Below are positions 44,369 through 55,499 of a stretch of 64,000 nucleotides of DNA, one piece after another; the stretch's first letter is position 1, and each line of letters begins with the position of its first letter. The notes under the pieces were generated by a model, which searched no databases, was not told the origin of the DNA, and saw only the letters and a list, made by a program, of their open reading frames with translations. The stretch spans positions 40,429,732-40,493,731 of the forward strand of contig NC_083587.1 in the NCBI RefSeq assembly GCF_027579695.1, written 5' to 3'. The stretch comes from Neoarius graeffei (Eukaryota > Chordata > Actinopteri > Siluriformes > Ariidae). Both the position numbers and the translations under genes were made by a program.

Positions 44369-44587
44369 TATTAACAATCCAGGATAAAGGAGATGGATTA
44401 GATTGTCAGACATGCTTGCTTAATGTTATGCAGAGCTGATTTATATTTTACTGTCACAGGCTCTAAGTCAAAAGAACTTTCTTTTATTTATTTGTTTGTT
44501 AGTGTCTAATTTGCTTCTTTTATTCTGGCAGGAAATAAAGTGATACATAAATTTTGTTTTTAGTCATATTTAGTTTGTATATCATAC

Positions 44588-44839
44588 CTATTATTGTGAT
44601 GAAGCATATTGAGAGGCCTAGGAGAGCCTGCAGGCTGACACCCATAGTTAGGGCCAATGCTTCTATTCCACTGGATGGGCAGTCCCCTCTAGACTGGCAT
44701 ACACACACACTGATGGTGAATGTGGTAGTGCTGGATAGAGCAGGAGAGCCACTGTCTGTTATGACCATGGGGAGATAATACAGTATCTGATCCTGATGTG
44801 TAAATGTGCTACGACGAGTCAAAATGCCTGCTGTGTTGT
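44588..44839 (-). CDS. Cadherin, membrane-proximal and transmembrane exon
   Basis: This exon is bounded by an acceptor (tttacag, ending 44840) and a donor (atag|gtatga at 44587-44588). It is 252 bp and keeps phase 1. The frame reads DNTAGILTRRSTF, then LPMVITDSGSPALSST, typical of the last extracellular cadherin repeat. FTISVCVCQSRGDCPSSG follows as the Cys-bearing membrane-proximal region. The hydrophobic segment LALTMGVSLQALLGLSICF leads into the next exon. Confidence 0.9.
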
Positions 44840-45107
44840 CTGTAAATTAAAAAAAAAATAATAATAATAAAAAAGAAGGGAGGATCATTTATAAATAATT
44901 GTCAAGTATGACATATATACTTCATTCTGTGTCTCTCTCATGTTCTGCCTGTTCTTAGCAACAGATATCTAAGTCTATATATTTAGATTTGATAGAAATC
45001 CAGTCCTAAACTAAATTTTTATAGTACCAAAGTAATATTCCTTTGTTGGTCTGATATTACATTACACAGATGTGAGCTGTATTTTGCTATTGTATGGTAT
45101 ACTGCAC

Positions 45108-45225
45108 CTTGGTTGTCCCTGATGGTGAAGTTGGGGTTAATGTTTTTATCTGGCACCATGGAAAAATAAAAATGATGATCTTCTGTTGAATCATCTGCAT
45201 CCACAGCACTGATAACCTGGATGAC
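45108..45225 (-). CDS. Cadherin, ectodomain exon
   Basis: 118 bp between an acceptor (aaag|gtcatc) and a donor (caag|gtgcag). The frame is VIQVISAVDADDSTEDHHFY then NPNFTIRDNQ. VDAD-like calcium-ligand sequence and the NPNF-I-DNQ pattern are cadherin-repeat hallmarks. It ends in phase 1 and joins the next exon as DNQ-DNTAG. Earlier exons were not found up to the window end, so the upstream intron is at least 18.7 kb or contains exons not recognised. Confidence 0.88.
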
Positions 45226-45465
45226 CTTTATTAAAAAAAAAAAATGTTAGCAGAAGATTTTCAACAAACTCTCCATTATAATCACCTCTTTATTTGACTT
45301 TACACTCACAATTTAAGTTTACATAATATAATATGGTGCTTAAAGATGTATTCAGTTTTATCCACACAGCTCGTGGAAAACAAGTGATGTTAATCCCAAA
45401 ACAGCAACACCAAATTTAGTATGTCTGCCATAATTGATCTTTTGCAATCAGAAGAAAGAGATATA

Positions 45466-46128
45466 CACTCACTGGCCACTTTATTAGGTACATCCATCCA
45501 CCTGCAGTTTGATGCATTTATCTAATCAGCCAATCCCTTGACAGCAGCACAATGCATAAAATCATGCAGATACAAATCAAGAGCTTCAGTTAATGTTCCT
45601 TTCAAACATCAGAATGGGAAAATTTGTGATCTCTGTGACTTTCACTGCGGCACAGGTGTTGGTACCAGATGGACTTGTTTGAGCATTTCAGAAACTGCTG
45701 ATCTCCTGGGGTTTTCACACACAACAATCTCTAGAGTTTACACAGAATGCTGTGAAAAAACCAAAAAATAAATAAATAAAGAAACATGCCTTGTTGATAA
45801 GAGAGGTCAGAGGAAAAATGGCTAGTGCTGAGTTTCCTAAAAGCATCGTAGCACAAAGCTCATTGTTAAATAGTAGAGCGAGCAGCATAATGAACACTCT
45901 CTCTCCTAGTTAAGATGATGTTAGCGTTAAGAGGCCTTGGGGAAACCCACCACAGATTGGTTTGGGCTGCCAGGAAGGATATAGTAACTCATATAATCAC
46001 TCTTTATAACCGTAGAAAGCAGAAAAACATCTGCAACAGCAGAAGACCACATTGGGTTCCACTCCTGCCAGCCAAGAACAGGAATTCAAGAATCAAGAAC
46101 AATTTCCTATTAAAGTGGCCAGTGAATG
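45466..46128 (+). mobile_element. Tc1-like element, same family as 12495-13031
   Basis: The ends cactcactggccactttatt and aaagtggccagtgaatg are inverted, with TA flanks at 45464-45465 and 46129-46130. The transposase start is broken but keeps SISETADLLGFSHTTISRVY. A small nested insertion (about 45832-45949) has ends gtttcctaaaagcatcg and cttggggaaac that look inverted. Confidence 0.82.
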
Positions 46129-46270
46129 TAGAGTTGCTGTTTAGAGTTTTACTCCTATAGTATACTGAAAGATGGAGACAGATAATAAAGCCTACAGCCC
46201 TCTTTAACTGTACCCAGATTTTCTTTTAAATTTTCATTGTGCAATTTTTCACAGTGACTAAAACTGAGTA

Positions 46271-47213
46271 CAGTGGTGCTTGAAAGTTTGTGAACCCTTT
46301 AGGATTTTCTATATTTCTGCATAAATATGACCTAAAACATCATCAGATTTTCACACAAGTCCTAAAAGTAGATAAAGAGAACCCAGTTAAACAAATGAGA
46401 CAAAAATATTATACTTGGTCATTTATTTATTGAGGAAAATTATCCAATATTACATATCTGTGAGTGGCAAAAGTATGTGAACCTCTAGGATTAGCAGTTA
46501 ATTTAAAGGTGAAATTAGAGTCAGGTGTTTTCAATCAATGGGATGACAATCAGGTGTGAGTGGGCACCCTGTTTTATTTAAAGAACAGGGATCTATCAAA
46601 GTTTGATCTTCACAACACATGTTTGTGGAAGTGTATCATGGCACAAACAAAGGAGATTTCTGAGGACCTCAGAAAAAGCGTTGTTGATGCTCATCAGGCT
46701 GGAAAAGGTTACAAAACCATCTCTAAAGAGTTTGGACTCCACCAATCCACAGTCAGACAGATTGTGTACAAATGGAGGAAATTCAAGACCATTCATACCC
46801 TCCCCAGGAGTGGTCGACCAACAAAGATCACTCCAAGAACAAGGCGTGTAATAGTTGGCGAGGCCACAAAGGACCCCAGGGTAACTTCTAAGCAACTGAA
46901 GTCCTCTTTCACATTGGCTAATGTTAATATTCATGAGTCCACCATCAGGAGAACATTGAACAACAGTGGTGTGCATGGCAGGGTTGCAAGGAGAAAGCCA
47001 CTGCTCTCCAAAAAGAACATTGCTGCTCGTCTGCAGTTTGCTAAAGATCACGTGGACAAGCCAGAAGGCTATTGGAAAAATGTTTTGTGGACTGATGAGA
47101 CCAAAATAGAACTTTCTGGTTTAAATGAGAAGCGTTATGTTTGGAGAAAGGAAAACACTGCATTCCAGCATAAGAACCTTATCCCATCTGTGAAACATGG
47201 TGGTGGTAGTATG
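46271..47213 (+). mobile_element. Tc1-like transposon, copy C, 3'-truncated
   Basis: Complete left TIR (TA at 46269-46270). The element breaks off at about 47213 within the transposase, just after KHGGGS. The right half and right TIR are absent. Confidence 0.9.
46638..47213 (+). pseudogene. Tc1-like transposase, N-terminal 190 residues
   Basis: Open from MAQTKEISEDLRKS through both HTH motifs, a GRPTKITPR linker, and TDETKIEL (first catalytic Asp) to PSVKHGGGS. There are no internal stops, so this is the cleanest N-terminal half among the four copies. The second Asp and the Glu are lost by truncation. Confidence 0.88.
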
Positions 47214-47555
47214 GCAAGAAAATCATTTGTCCTTTTGAGGGATGCTCAAAATATTTTAGAGTGAAGTGTCTAGAAAACACAGGCAGTCAGCTGTAATGCA
47301 ACTACATTCACCACAATATATTGATGTTCAAGTTCCTGACATCCAAGTCCAAGATGAGCTTATCTGTCCATCTCTTCACAGTGATGGAATGAATGCAGAT
47401 TTTAATGCTGGCACATTTCTAAGGAGCTTGGCTTTGTTTAAAAATGCAGGCCAAACTACTTTCACCAGCCATGACATCCGAGTGCCTAATGGATGAGTTA
47501 CTAGAGGTCCATAGCAGTGGAATGAAGCAGGTGGTAAAAAAGTAGCACAGAAACT

Positions 47556-47931
47556 CATCTCATCTCATTATCTCTAGCCGCTTTATCCTGTTCTACAGGG
47601 TCGCAGGCAAGCTGGAGCCTATCCCAGCTGACTACGGGCGAAAGGCGGGGTACACCCTGGACAAGTCACCAGGTCATCACAGGGCCAACACATAGACACA
47701 GACAACCATTCACACTCACATTCACACCTACGGTCAATTTAGAGTCACCAGTTAACCTAACCTGCATGTCTTTGGACTGTGGGGGAAACCAGAGCACCCA
47801 GAGGAAACCCACGCGGACACAGGGAGAACATGCAAACTCCGCACAGAAAGGCCCTCACTGGCCACGGGGCTCGAACCCAGACCTTCTTGCTGTGAGGCGA
47901 CAGCGCTAACCACTACACCACCGTGCCGCCC
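47556..47931 (-). repeat. V-SINE, full length
   Basis: Minus orientation, with a 14-bp duplication (gtagcacagaaact) at 47542-47555 and 47932-47945. Confidence 0.95.
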
Positions 47932-48393
47932 GTAGCACAGAAACTGACAGGGTTAAACATTTCCAAGGATGAAACACAGGTAGTCAAAGAACTTGAACAA
48001 GTGGATCTTTTAACTATTCACAATGAAGATTCTTTAAGATCAGACAGAACCAGGAAAACATATTTCAAAGAAAATTTTGATTAAGTTGTACCTGCTCAGA
48101 TGTACCTATGAAGACATAACAGTGGTCAAGTATGCTTTCATCAGTATGTCTCAGGTAAGCACCAGTAGACGGATGTAATTGCAGGAAGGTTTTTACTTAT
48201 AAGCATCTATTATATACAAGACGTGATGGAAGGTCAGAGTAACAAACACTAACGAAACTGAAACTGAAAGCAGAGTCATAAACAGGAACATAAATCAGAG
48301 TCATTAAACAATGTGAGAAACAAACATGACAGTAGCAACCAAGATAGTACTTTGCAAAGTCTGTGAGTAAACAGCATCTGGACTAGATATGGA

Positions 48394-50454
48394 TTCAAGA
48401 TTCACTTTATTGTCTCACAAAGTGAGAAATTTGTTCTGGGCCATTCGCCCATGCTGCAGCCACAACACAGAACATACAATACAACACTATAACAAACATA
48501 CAATAGATATGCGCATCCATATCATACAAGGTGCCTAAAAGTGCAAGAAACATTGTGAATTAAAAAAATAAAAATAAATAAAGAAATAAATAAGAGAATG
48601 AATAAATAACACCTAATAGGTGTAATAAAATGCTAAAATTCTAATAAGTAAAAATACTAACCTGTGCAAAACAAACAACCACAAGTCATCTGTGCTCTGG
48701 TCTTATCTGACCTTGTTTACCAGCTTAATTGACACAGGAACAAACGAGTTTTTAAATCTGTTCAGTCTGCAGTGAGGAACTCTAAACCTTCTACCAGATG
48801 GTAGCAGCTCATACTCGCCATGCATGATGTGTGATGGATCGCAGATAATCTTATTTGCTTGATGCAGAGTGGCCTGTTCATAAATGCTCTGAATGGAGAA
48901 GTGCTCTTTAAGACCAATAATTTTTCCAGCAGCATGAATTAGCCGAAGCAGTTTGTTCTTTAGCTGCACAGAGAGGTTACCAAACCAAGCTGTGATACTA
49001 TAACTGATCAGACTTTTTAAGACTGCCTTATAAAAAAATCAACATAAATCTTTGATTAACACCATGAATTCTCAGACGACGAAGAAAATGCAACCGTTGC
49101 TGTAGTCTGCAACAGAGGCTGTCGACGTGTGTGCTCCAGGTGAGTGCGTTGTCAATAAAGACACCCAGATATTTGTATGACTGCACCTGGGCAATGGCTT
49201 GATTGTGGATGACCACGGGCCTGTGGTCACCCACTCCTCGAGGGTCGAACACCATTTCTTCCATCTTATTCACATTCAGAATGAGGTGGTTATCGTCGCA
49301 CCACTCAGCAAACCTCTGAATTTCCAAAAAGTAGTCAGATATATCATGATTCTTTTTCAACAGTGATAAAATTGCAGTGTCGTCTGAGAACTTAATGATG
49401 TGATTGTTTGTATAAAAACTTCTACACGCATCTGTGTACAGAGTGAACAGAACCGGTGAACTCACGCATCCCTGTGGCACACCTGTGCTCAGAGTTTTAG
49501 TTTCAGATAAAGTTCCACTAACACTGACCCGCTGTCTGTGATTTGTTAAAAACGAAAAGTACCATTTAATAATAAAAGGATGAACATCAAAATCATTTAA
49601 TCTGCTAATTAAAAGATGTGGCTGCAATGTATTAAAAGCTGAACTAAAATCAACCAATAAAAGACGTGCAAATGAGCTAAAATCCTCCAAGTGCTTATTG
49701 ATAAGGTGGGTCACAGCTAAAATGGCATCTTCAGTACTTCTGTTGCACTTGTAAGCAAACTGAAAGGGATCTACAAAACCACTAACTTCTGTCTTCAAGA
49801 AATTGATCATGATTTTCTCAAAACACTTCATTACCAACGAAGTCAGTGCAACAGGACGGTGGTCATTATTCTCTTTACAGCTTGCTTTTTTAGGCACAGG
49901 AATGATAACAGAACTTTTCCAGATAGAGGGAACAAAATGAGTGTCTAGTGATTTCTGGAAGATGGGACACCAGGCTTCTGCCAGTTCTTTGCTACAGGAC
50001 TTCAGTAGGCGCCCAGAGATGCCATCTGGAACAGAGGCCTTTCTGGGGCAGATGCATGAAAAAGTCTCTCCACAGCATGCTGGTCAATAGTGATCACTCC
50101 AGGGCCTGATCCAGGTACACCATCCATAACTATTTTCTTCTCATATGAGAAGTTTCGTGAGTCAAATCGGCAAAAAAAAGTTATTCAGCTCATTAGCCTT
50201 TTCCTCCTCATTTAACACATTGATACACCTCTTAGCTGGAGTCATGTTTGTCATGGTTTTCATAGAGTCCCATAGTTTTTTAGTATTCATACCTGAGCAG
50301 TGAGATTCAAATTTCTCCCTCTCCTTCCTCCTAGCAGTCCTTAGTTTGTGATTAAGTTTCTTCTGCGTGTTTTTCATGCTTAGTAAGTCCCCATTCTTAA
50401 ATGCTACTTTCCTCTGTACTATGCACTCTTTAATCTCCTTGGAGATATAAGATT
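48394..50454 (-). mobile_element. Rex1/CR1-like LINE, 5'-truncated
   Basis: The 3' UTR begins near 48394 (ttcactttattgtctcac...) and RT lies at 48703-49897. The EN-RT linker (50162-50453) contains KLWDSMKTMTNMTP and ELNNFF. The 5' part is missing at 50455, where a Tc1-like relic begins. Confidence 0.8.
48703..49897 (-). pseudogene. LINE reverse transcriptase
   Basis: The minus strand reads [37 protein letters not shown] (catalytic Asp), STGVPQGCVSSPVLF, and IIKFSDDTAIL (FSDD where FADD is usual). It continues with YKYLGVFID and RLQQRLHFLRRLR. A stop near 49028 interrupts, and the C-terminal part (48703-48969) continues in another frame with LIHAAGKIIGLKE. The polymerase domain is otherwise well kept. 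Confidence 0.85.
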
Positions 50455-50456
50455 TA

Positions 50457-51419
50457 CAACCCCAGTTCCAAAAAAGTTGGGACGTTGTGTAAACTGTACA
50501 TAAAAACAGAATGTGAAGATTTGTAAATCATGGAAACCCTATATTTCATTGAAAATAATACAAGAACAACATATCAAATGTTGAAACTGAGAAATTTTAT
50601 TGGTTTTGAAAAATATATGCTCATTTTGAATTTGATGTCAGCAACGTTTCAGAAAAGCTGGGACAGGGGCAACAGATGACTGAAAAAGTTGTGTAATGCT
50701 AAAAAAACCCTAATTTGGTTAATTGGCAACAGGTCAGTAACATGATTAGGTATAAATAGAGCATCCCAGAGAGGTGGAGTCTCTCAGAAGTAAAGATGGG
50801 GAGGGGTTCACCACTCTGTGAAGGACTGCATGGGCAAACAGTGCAACAATTTAAGAATAATGTTCCTCAATGTAAAATTGCAAAGAATTTGGGGATCACA
50901 TCATCTATGGTCCATAATATCATTAAAGGATTCAGAGAATCTGGAGAAATCTCTGTATGCAAGAGACAAGGCTGAAAACTGACATTGGATGCCTGTGATC
51001 TTCAGGCCCTCAGGCGACACTGCATTAAAAGCAGATACGTGTCTGTAGTGGAAATCACTGTATGGGCTCAGGAACACTTCAGAAAACCATCGTCTGTGAA
51101 AACAGTTCATTACTGTGTCCAGTTAAAACCAGATATAAACAATATCCAGAAACACTGGCGCCTTCTCTGGGCCTGAGCTCTTTTACGATGGACTGAGGCG
51201 AAGTGGAAAATTGTCCCGAGGTCTGACGAATCAAAAGTAGAAATTCTTTTTAGAAATCATGGACACCACGTCTTCCAGGCTAAAGAGGAGAGGGACCATC
51301 CAGCTTGTTATCAGTGCACAGTTCAAAATCCAGCATCTGTGATGGTATGAGGGTGCATTAGTGCACATGACATGGGTAGCTTGTACATCTGGGAAGGCAT
51401 CATTAATGCTGAACGATAC
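50457..51419 (+). mobile_element. Tc1-like relic, same family as 42768-44368, truncated
   Basis: The left TIR caaccccagttccaaaaaag follows TA at 50455-50456. Transposase remnants (50790-51419) include MVHNIIKGFRESGEISV, CDLQALRRHCIKSRY and RSDESKVEILF (first Asp), with several stops. It ends at about 51419 before the second catalytic Asp. Confidence 0.85.
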
Positions 51420-51424
51420 TCTGG

Positions 51425-51990
51425 ACTACACATAGACTTGGTCTTGGACTAGGCATGGACTTGGGCTCTGGACTAGGCATGGGCTAAGGCTCTGGACTCT
51501 GGGCTTGAGCATGGGCATGGACCCTGGTGTTGACTTGGGCATGAATTCAAACATGAGCATGGACTGAGGCATGGGCATGGAATCAGGCATGACTCTGGGC
51601 TTGGGCATGAATTTGAACATGAGCATGGACTCAGGCATCAGCATGGGCACGGAATCAGGCATGACTCTTGGCTTGGACTCTGACCTTGGCATGGGCTTGG
51701 ACCTTGGCATGGGCACTGGCTTTAGCATGGGCATTGACTTGGACATGGGCTTGGGTCTTGGCCTGGGCTCCAGCATTAGCATGGGCATGGACTGGGACAT
51801 GGGCTTGGATCTTAGCATTCGCACTGGCATTAGCATAGGCATGAACTTGGATATGGGCTTAAATCTTGGCATGGGCACTGGAGTTACGACATCCTCCCTG
51901 AAGCCAGGTGGCAGAGCAAAGAGCTCATCCTCTCTGCAGCTCAGTGGCAGAGTGAAGAACTTGTCCTCCCTGAAGCCCAGCAGCAAGGTG
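51425..51990. repeat. Met/Gly (or Pro/Met) coding minisatellite
   Basis: Imperfect short repeats built on catgggcatgga/cttggg leave both strands open: GM-rich on plus and MP-rich on minus. A short outlier lies at 52728-52790. The minus reading is in the sense of the LTR element, between FREDE-type motifs. Probably an expanded linker of its Gag region. Confidence 0.55.
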
Positions 51991-53059
51991 ACATGGAACA
52001 GAAAGAAAAATGCTCCTGGAAGACAGTGTGATTGCCTATAGCATCAACCGTGCCCTACATACTGTGGACCACCTGGCAGCTGATGGTGCTCACTGACAGT
52101 GCAGGGCAAGGACAAAGCTGCACACTGGTGCTGGCTCTACTCTCATATTTGCTGCCCCATGTTTGGTCTGTCTGGGCTGCTGGGTGCGGTGATATGTGCC
52201 CATCGGTAGTTGCCATGTCTGTATCGGGTGCCTGCCTGCTTCACCGGTGGCTGGGGAATGATGGGGTTTTGCACTCTCTTTTACTGTTCTTTTGCATTGC
52301 GATTGATGTGTAGCTATTGTGTAGGTTTTCTCACTGCTCTTTTGTTTCTATCGTCTCTGTTGTTCTAATTTTTTGTATCCCCTCATTTCTTATGCGGTCT
52401 GTCATTCCTGTAGCCTGTTTTTTTTTAAATACTTTTTGTATGTCACATAGTTCTGTGTGTGTTTCCTATGTTGCTTCCAAGTTTTGGTGTCTTCAGTATT
52501 GTTCTGTGGTGTAGAAAATGGTAATACCAAAAAAAAACCAACAACCCTGATACAAATCACTGATACTGTATAAATCACTTAAGGATTTAATTTGCACTTT
52601 TTGGAAATCTACCTTTTCCCTTGCTTCATTGCACAGCTTGTGCTCATTGTTTGTGCATTGTTGCCTTTGTCTATTGTCTTTGTTTTGTTGTACTACCGTA
52701 TATAGCCTTTGTGTTGGTATTAAAAAAAAAGCATGGGCATGAATTTGAACATGGGCATGGACTCAGGCATCAGCATGGGCATGGAAAAGACTCATCCTCC
52801 CTGAAGCCCAGTGGTGGAGCAATGACATCTTTGAAACTGGGTGGTGGGGTGAAGAGCTTGTACCCACCAAAATCTGAAGTGCAGGCTGCCCTAGTGGCCC
52901 CTCGTGCTGGCTCTTCAGCAGAGGCTGCCTTGTCAGCCCCTAGCACTGGCTCTGGAGCATAGGCCGCCCTGTTGGTATCTGGCACTGGCTCTGTAGCGGA
53001 AGCTGCCCTGTCAGCCTCTGCCGCTGGCTCTGGAGTGGGCAGTGGAGTGGAGGACACCC
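51991..53059 (-). other. Interior of the LTR element, mostly unrecognised
   Basis: Apart from the Ala/Pro-rich frame at 52770-53057 and GFRED-type motifs, no retroviral-type enzyme is recognisable. 52030-52730 shows nothing clear. Confidence 0.35.
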
Positions 53060-53393
53060 GAGCTCAGCTACCCAACCCACTGAAAAAAAAAACAATGGGG
53101 GTTCTCCTTCCAGGAAAGGTCCTTCAGTACTTGAGCTCCTTGTTGAATGACTTGGCGCTCCAGAGACATGGGTGCTGCACAGTGACTATGTATTCGGCCC
53201 ACCGGCATGCCAGTCTGGTGAGCCAATAAAACATGCAGCCAACCCACCAGGTCTCCAGAGATTTGAGCTCCACCAACTCTTTATGAAAGTGACACTGCAG
53301 CAAAAATCCATTAGGCTCCATCATATTGAGCCAGTATGTCCAGCCCCAGCCACTAGAGAAAGCACACAGATCCCGGCTTAAGCACTGTGACAT
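53060..53393 (-). pseudogene. Gag-like fragment of the LTR element
   Basis: The minus-strand frame includes NGFLLQCHFHKELVELK, then FYWLTRLACRWAEYIV and SFNKELKY. That spacing recalls Gypsy Gag capsids (FL-QC...LTG-A--WA). A stretch rich in Ala, Pro and Glu follows (52770-53057). No zinc knuckle, protease or RT was seen. Confidence 0.4.
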
Positions 53394-53975
53394 AAGTGCA
53401 GGATTGCGTGGTGTGCATGTATCTTCCCACTACATCAATTGTTCAGGTGAAGTATTCTGTCAGGTAAGCAGTGGTAGATAGATGTAATTGGAGGGAGGTT
53501 TTTATTCCCAAGTGTGCAATATATTTACAGCACGTGAGGCAAGGTCAGAGTAACAAATATTAACAAAACTGAAAGTGAAAACAGAGTCATAAACAGGAAC
53601 ACAAACCAGAGTCATTAAACAAGATGAGAAACAAACATGACAGTACCAACCAAGATGATACTTCGCAAAGTCTGTGAGTAAACTAATAAGTGTGTGCTGA
53701 TTGTGCTGTGAGTAAACTAATAAGCCCTAATAAGTGTGTGCTGATTGTGCTCCAAATAAGCAACAGGTGTGCCCAATGATGCATCTAAGGGTGCGCACAA
53801 TGACCTCCCTGCACGTGGATGCGAGCTGCCACTTGAGCTGCGCCAGGCTCGAGCACACGAAGGCATGACAGTATGTCTCTCTTAATGACACACTTTGTTT
53901 TGTTTAGGCAGTCCATTTTGAGAGATCAGTATTCTCAATAAAAAAATGCATGGCCACAGGGATATGGTTTTAAAT

Positions 53976-55499
53976 GACTTTAAAGGAGAGCCGCAGAACC
54001 TTTATTTTTAAATAAATTTCTGAGTGGATAGTATCTCCACCCTTGACTCTTGTATGCTGCATAAATGGGAATTAAAAACATATATTTTTGAGAGTTCAAA
54101 TCAACTGCAAAGTTGGCATTCGAGCTGCCCCGCTGAGCCAGCCAGCCCTGAGTGCATGACATCACAGCAGGAACTGGTTTTAAGGCCGAGGCCTTTGACA
54201 GCTATAGACCAAAGTCATATTAATAAAAATTTATGGTGAAAGTAAGAAATACTGTTACTGACTTGCTCAACTAAGATTGATTTGACTTCATTGATTGTGG
54301 GTTGACTCTCATTAAAACAGGATAGGTGTTGTAACATACATGTACATGCATGCATTTTCACTGATAAAACGTAAAAGGCTAATTAAACTGTCTGATGATG
54401 AACTGAGACAATCAAATTCTGAAGCAAATTAAATAATCTTATACTGGTAACTTAAACACACAATACAAGTTACATATATTGATCTAAATGCAGGTAAACA
54501 ACGTTTTTGTTGTTTTATATCCAAATGAGAGTCAGAGCTTACACATCTGCGTTCTCACTTCTTGAAGGCCGATCTTGTGACTGATTGTTTCAAAACAATC
54601 TGACTTTAAGTTGTTTGTTCAGTTCTCCGTTCATTCGCTTCTACTGTACCACGTAAGGGCGAGATGGCAGCGATATCCAGTGAAGAAATCAGATGACTGG
54701 TCCACTCATTCTCCATTTTCTCCATACTGAGTACTCCGCCATTACTGCTCAGCTCAGGCAATTACTAAAACCCAGGACAGAACGGAACGTCACCGGTTTT
54801 AGCAACAACCACGGGGAGGTCACTGCCCGAGCGATATGTCCCGTCCCGTTCCATCCGAGGGTTTTACCAACAACCCTCGGCTCACACTCCAGGAGAACTG
54901 GTGCAACTGAACTTACTTTCCTTTTAAAAAATAAATAAAATAAATGCTTTCCTTTTCTTGTAGTTTTATTTAATTGTTGGTACTGCACCCTCTTTCAATA
55001 CGGGCTTATAGCCAATGCTCCTCAACAGATCAGAGGTCTCGTATGAGTCTTCAGTAAAATGAGCAAAACGGAGGAGAAACCACTTTGTAGCCGCCCAATG
55101 TGCCCGTGAACTTCTCACAAAATGCGCCCAAATCTTTGCAGTTTGAACATTCTTGGGCCATGAATGCAACGTAAATCCACCTTCTGTCGTGTTGCTGGCA
55201 CATCTATGTGGCATGGTGATAAATTAGCTCAAAATGGAGGATCGGAGTTGCAGTCAGCTCTGTGATTTAGTATAGCGGAAATGGCGATGAGACCGATAGG
55301 CTTCCTGCTGTGACGTTATGGACGTCAACATCATTCACTCAGACCTCTACCTATATTAATCATTTTGATTGTAAAAATTACTATATTAGATTTATTGTTA
55401 ATGCTTAAAACTATTCCTGTGCCATTCTTGAGGTCTCAAGGCATTTATAAACGAAAGTGAGGCCATGGTTCTGCATATATGCTTTAAGGATGGAGGAAA
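53976..55499 (-). mobile_element. ISL2EU-like THAP element, copy B
   Basis: Inverted copy of 20681-22189. AT flanks are at 53974-53975 and 55500-55501. The ends ctttaaaggag and gcatatatgctttaagg correspond to the other copy's ends. Inserted in the transposase-like gene. Confidence 0.82.
54966..55214 (-). pseudogene. THAP-domain exon with a lost Cys
   Basis: The frame MPHRCASNTTEGG lacks four residues present in copy A (MPHRCVAGRCSN), which removes the second zinc-binding Cys. The rest continues past the point where copy A stops: SIGYKPVLKEGAVPTIK. Each copy thus keeps what the other lost; neither is intact. Confidence 0.78.

Larger units (their letters stand above)
48149..53870 (-). mobile_element. 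LTR retrotransposon relic (Gypsy-like), minus orientation
   Basis: A 413-bp LTR at 53458-53870 starts tgtcagg and ends gcatgaca. Its partner at 48149-48385 starts tctcagg and is truncated. The 5-bp duplication gtatg is at 48144-48148 and 53871-53875. On the minus strand the LTR has an AATAAA near its end. It interrupts the transposase-like gene between FHQYVS and the following codons. The interior holds a Gag remnant and a low-complexity block, and was invaded by a LINE and a Tc1 relic. Confidence 0.75.

Noticed and set aside
44554..44778. 74-residue plus-strand frame
   Set aside because: Antisense of the cadherin membrane exon, whose splice sites and phases agree with its neighbours.
46596..47051. 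151-residue minus-strand frame, and the similar 57861-58316 plus-strand frame
   Set aside because: Antisense shadows of Tc1 transposase; the sense frames carry the HTH and DDE motifs.
51571..52041. 156-residue Met/Gly-rich open frame on the plus strand as a gene
   Set aside because: It is a low-complexity coding-repeat artefact open on both strands and lies inside an LTR element in the opposite sense.
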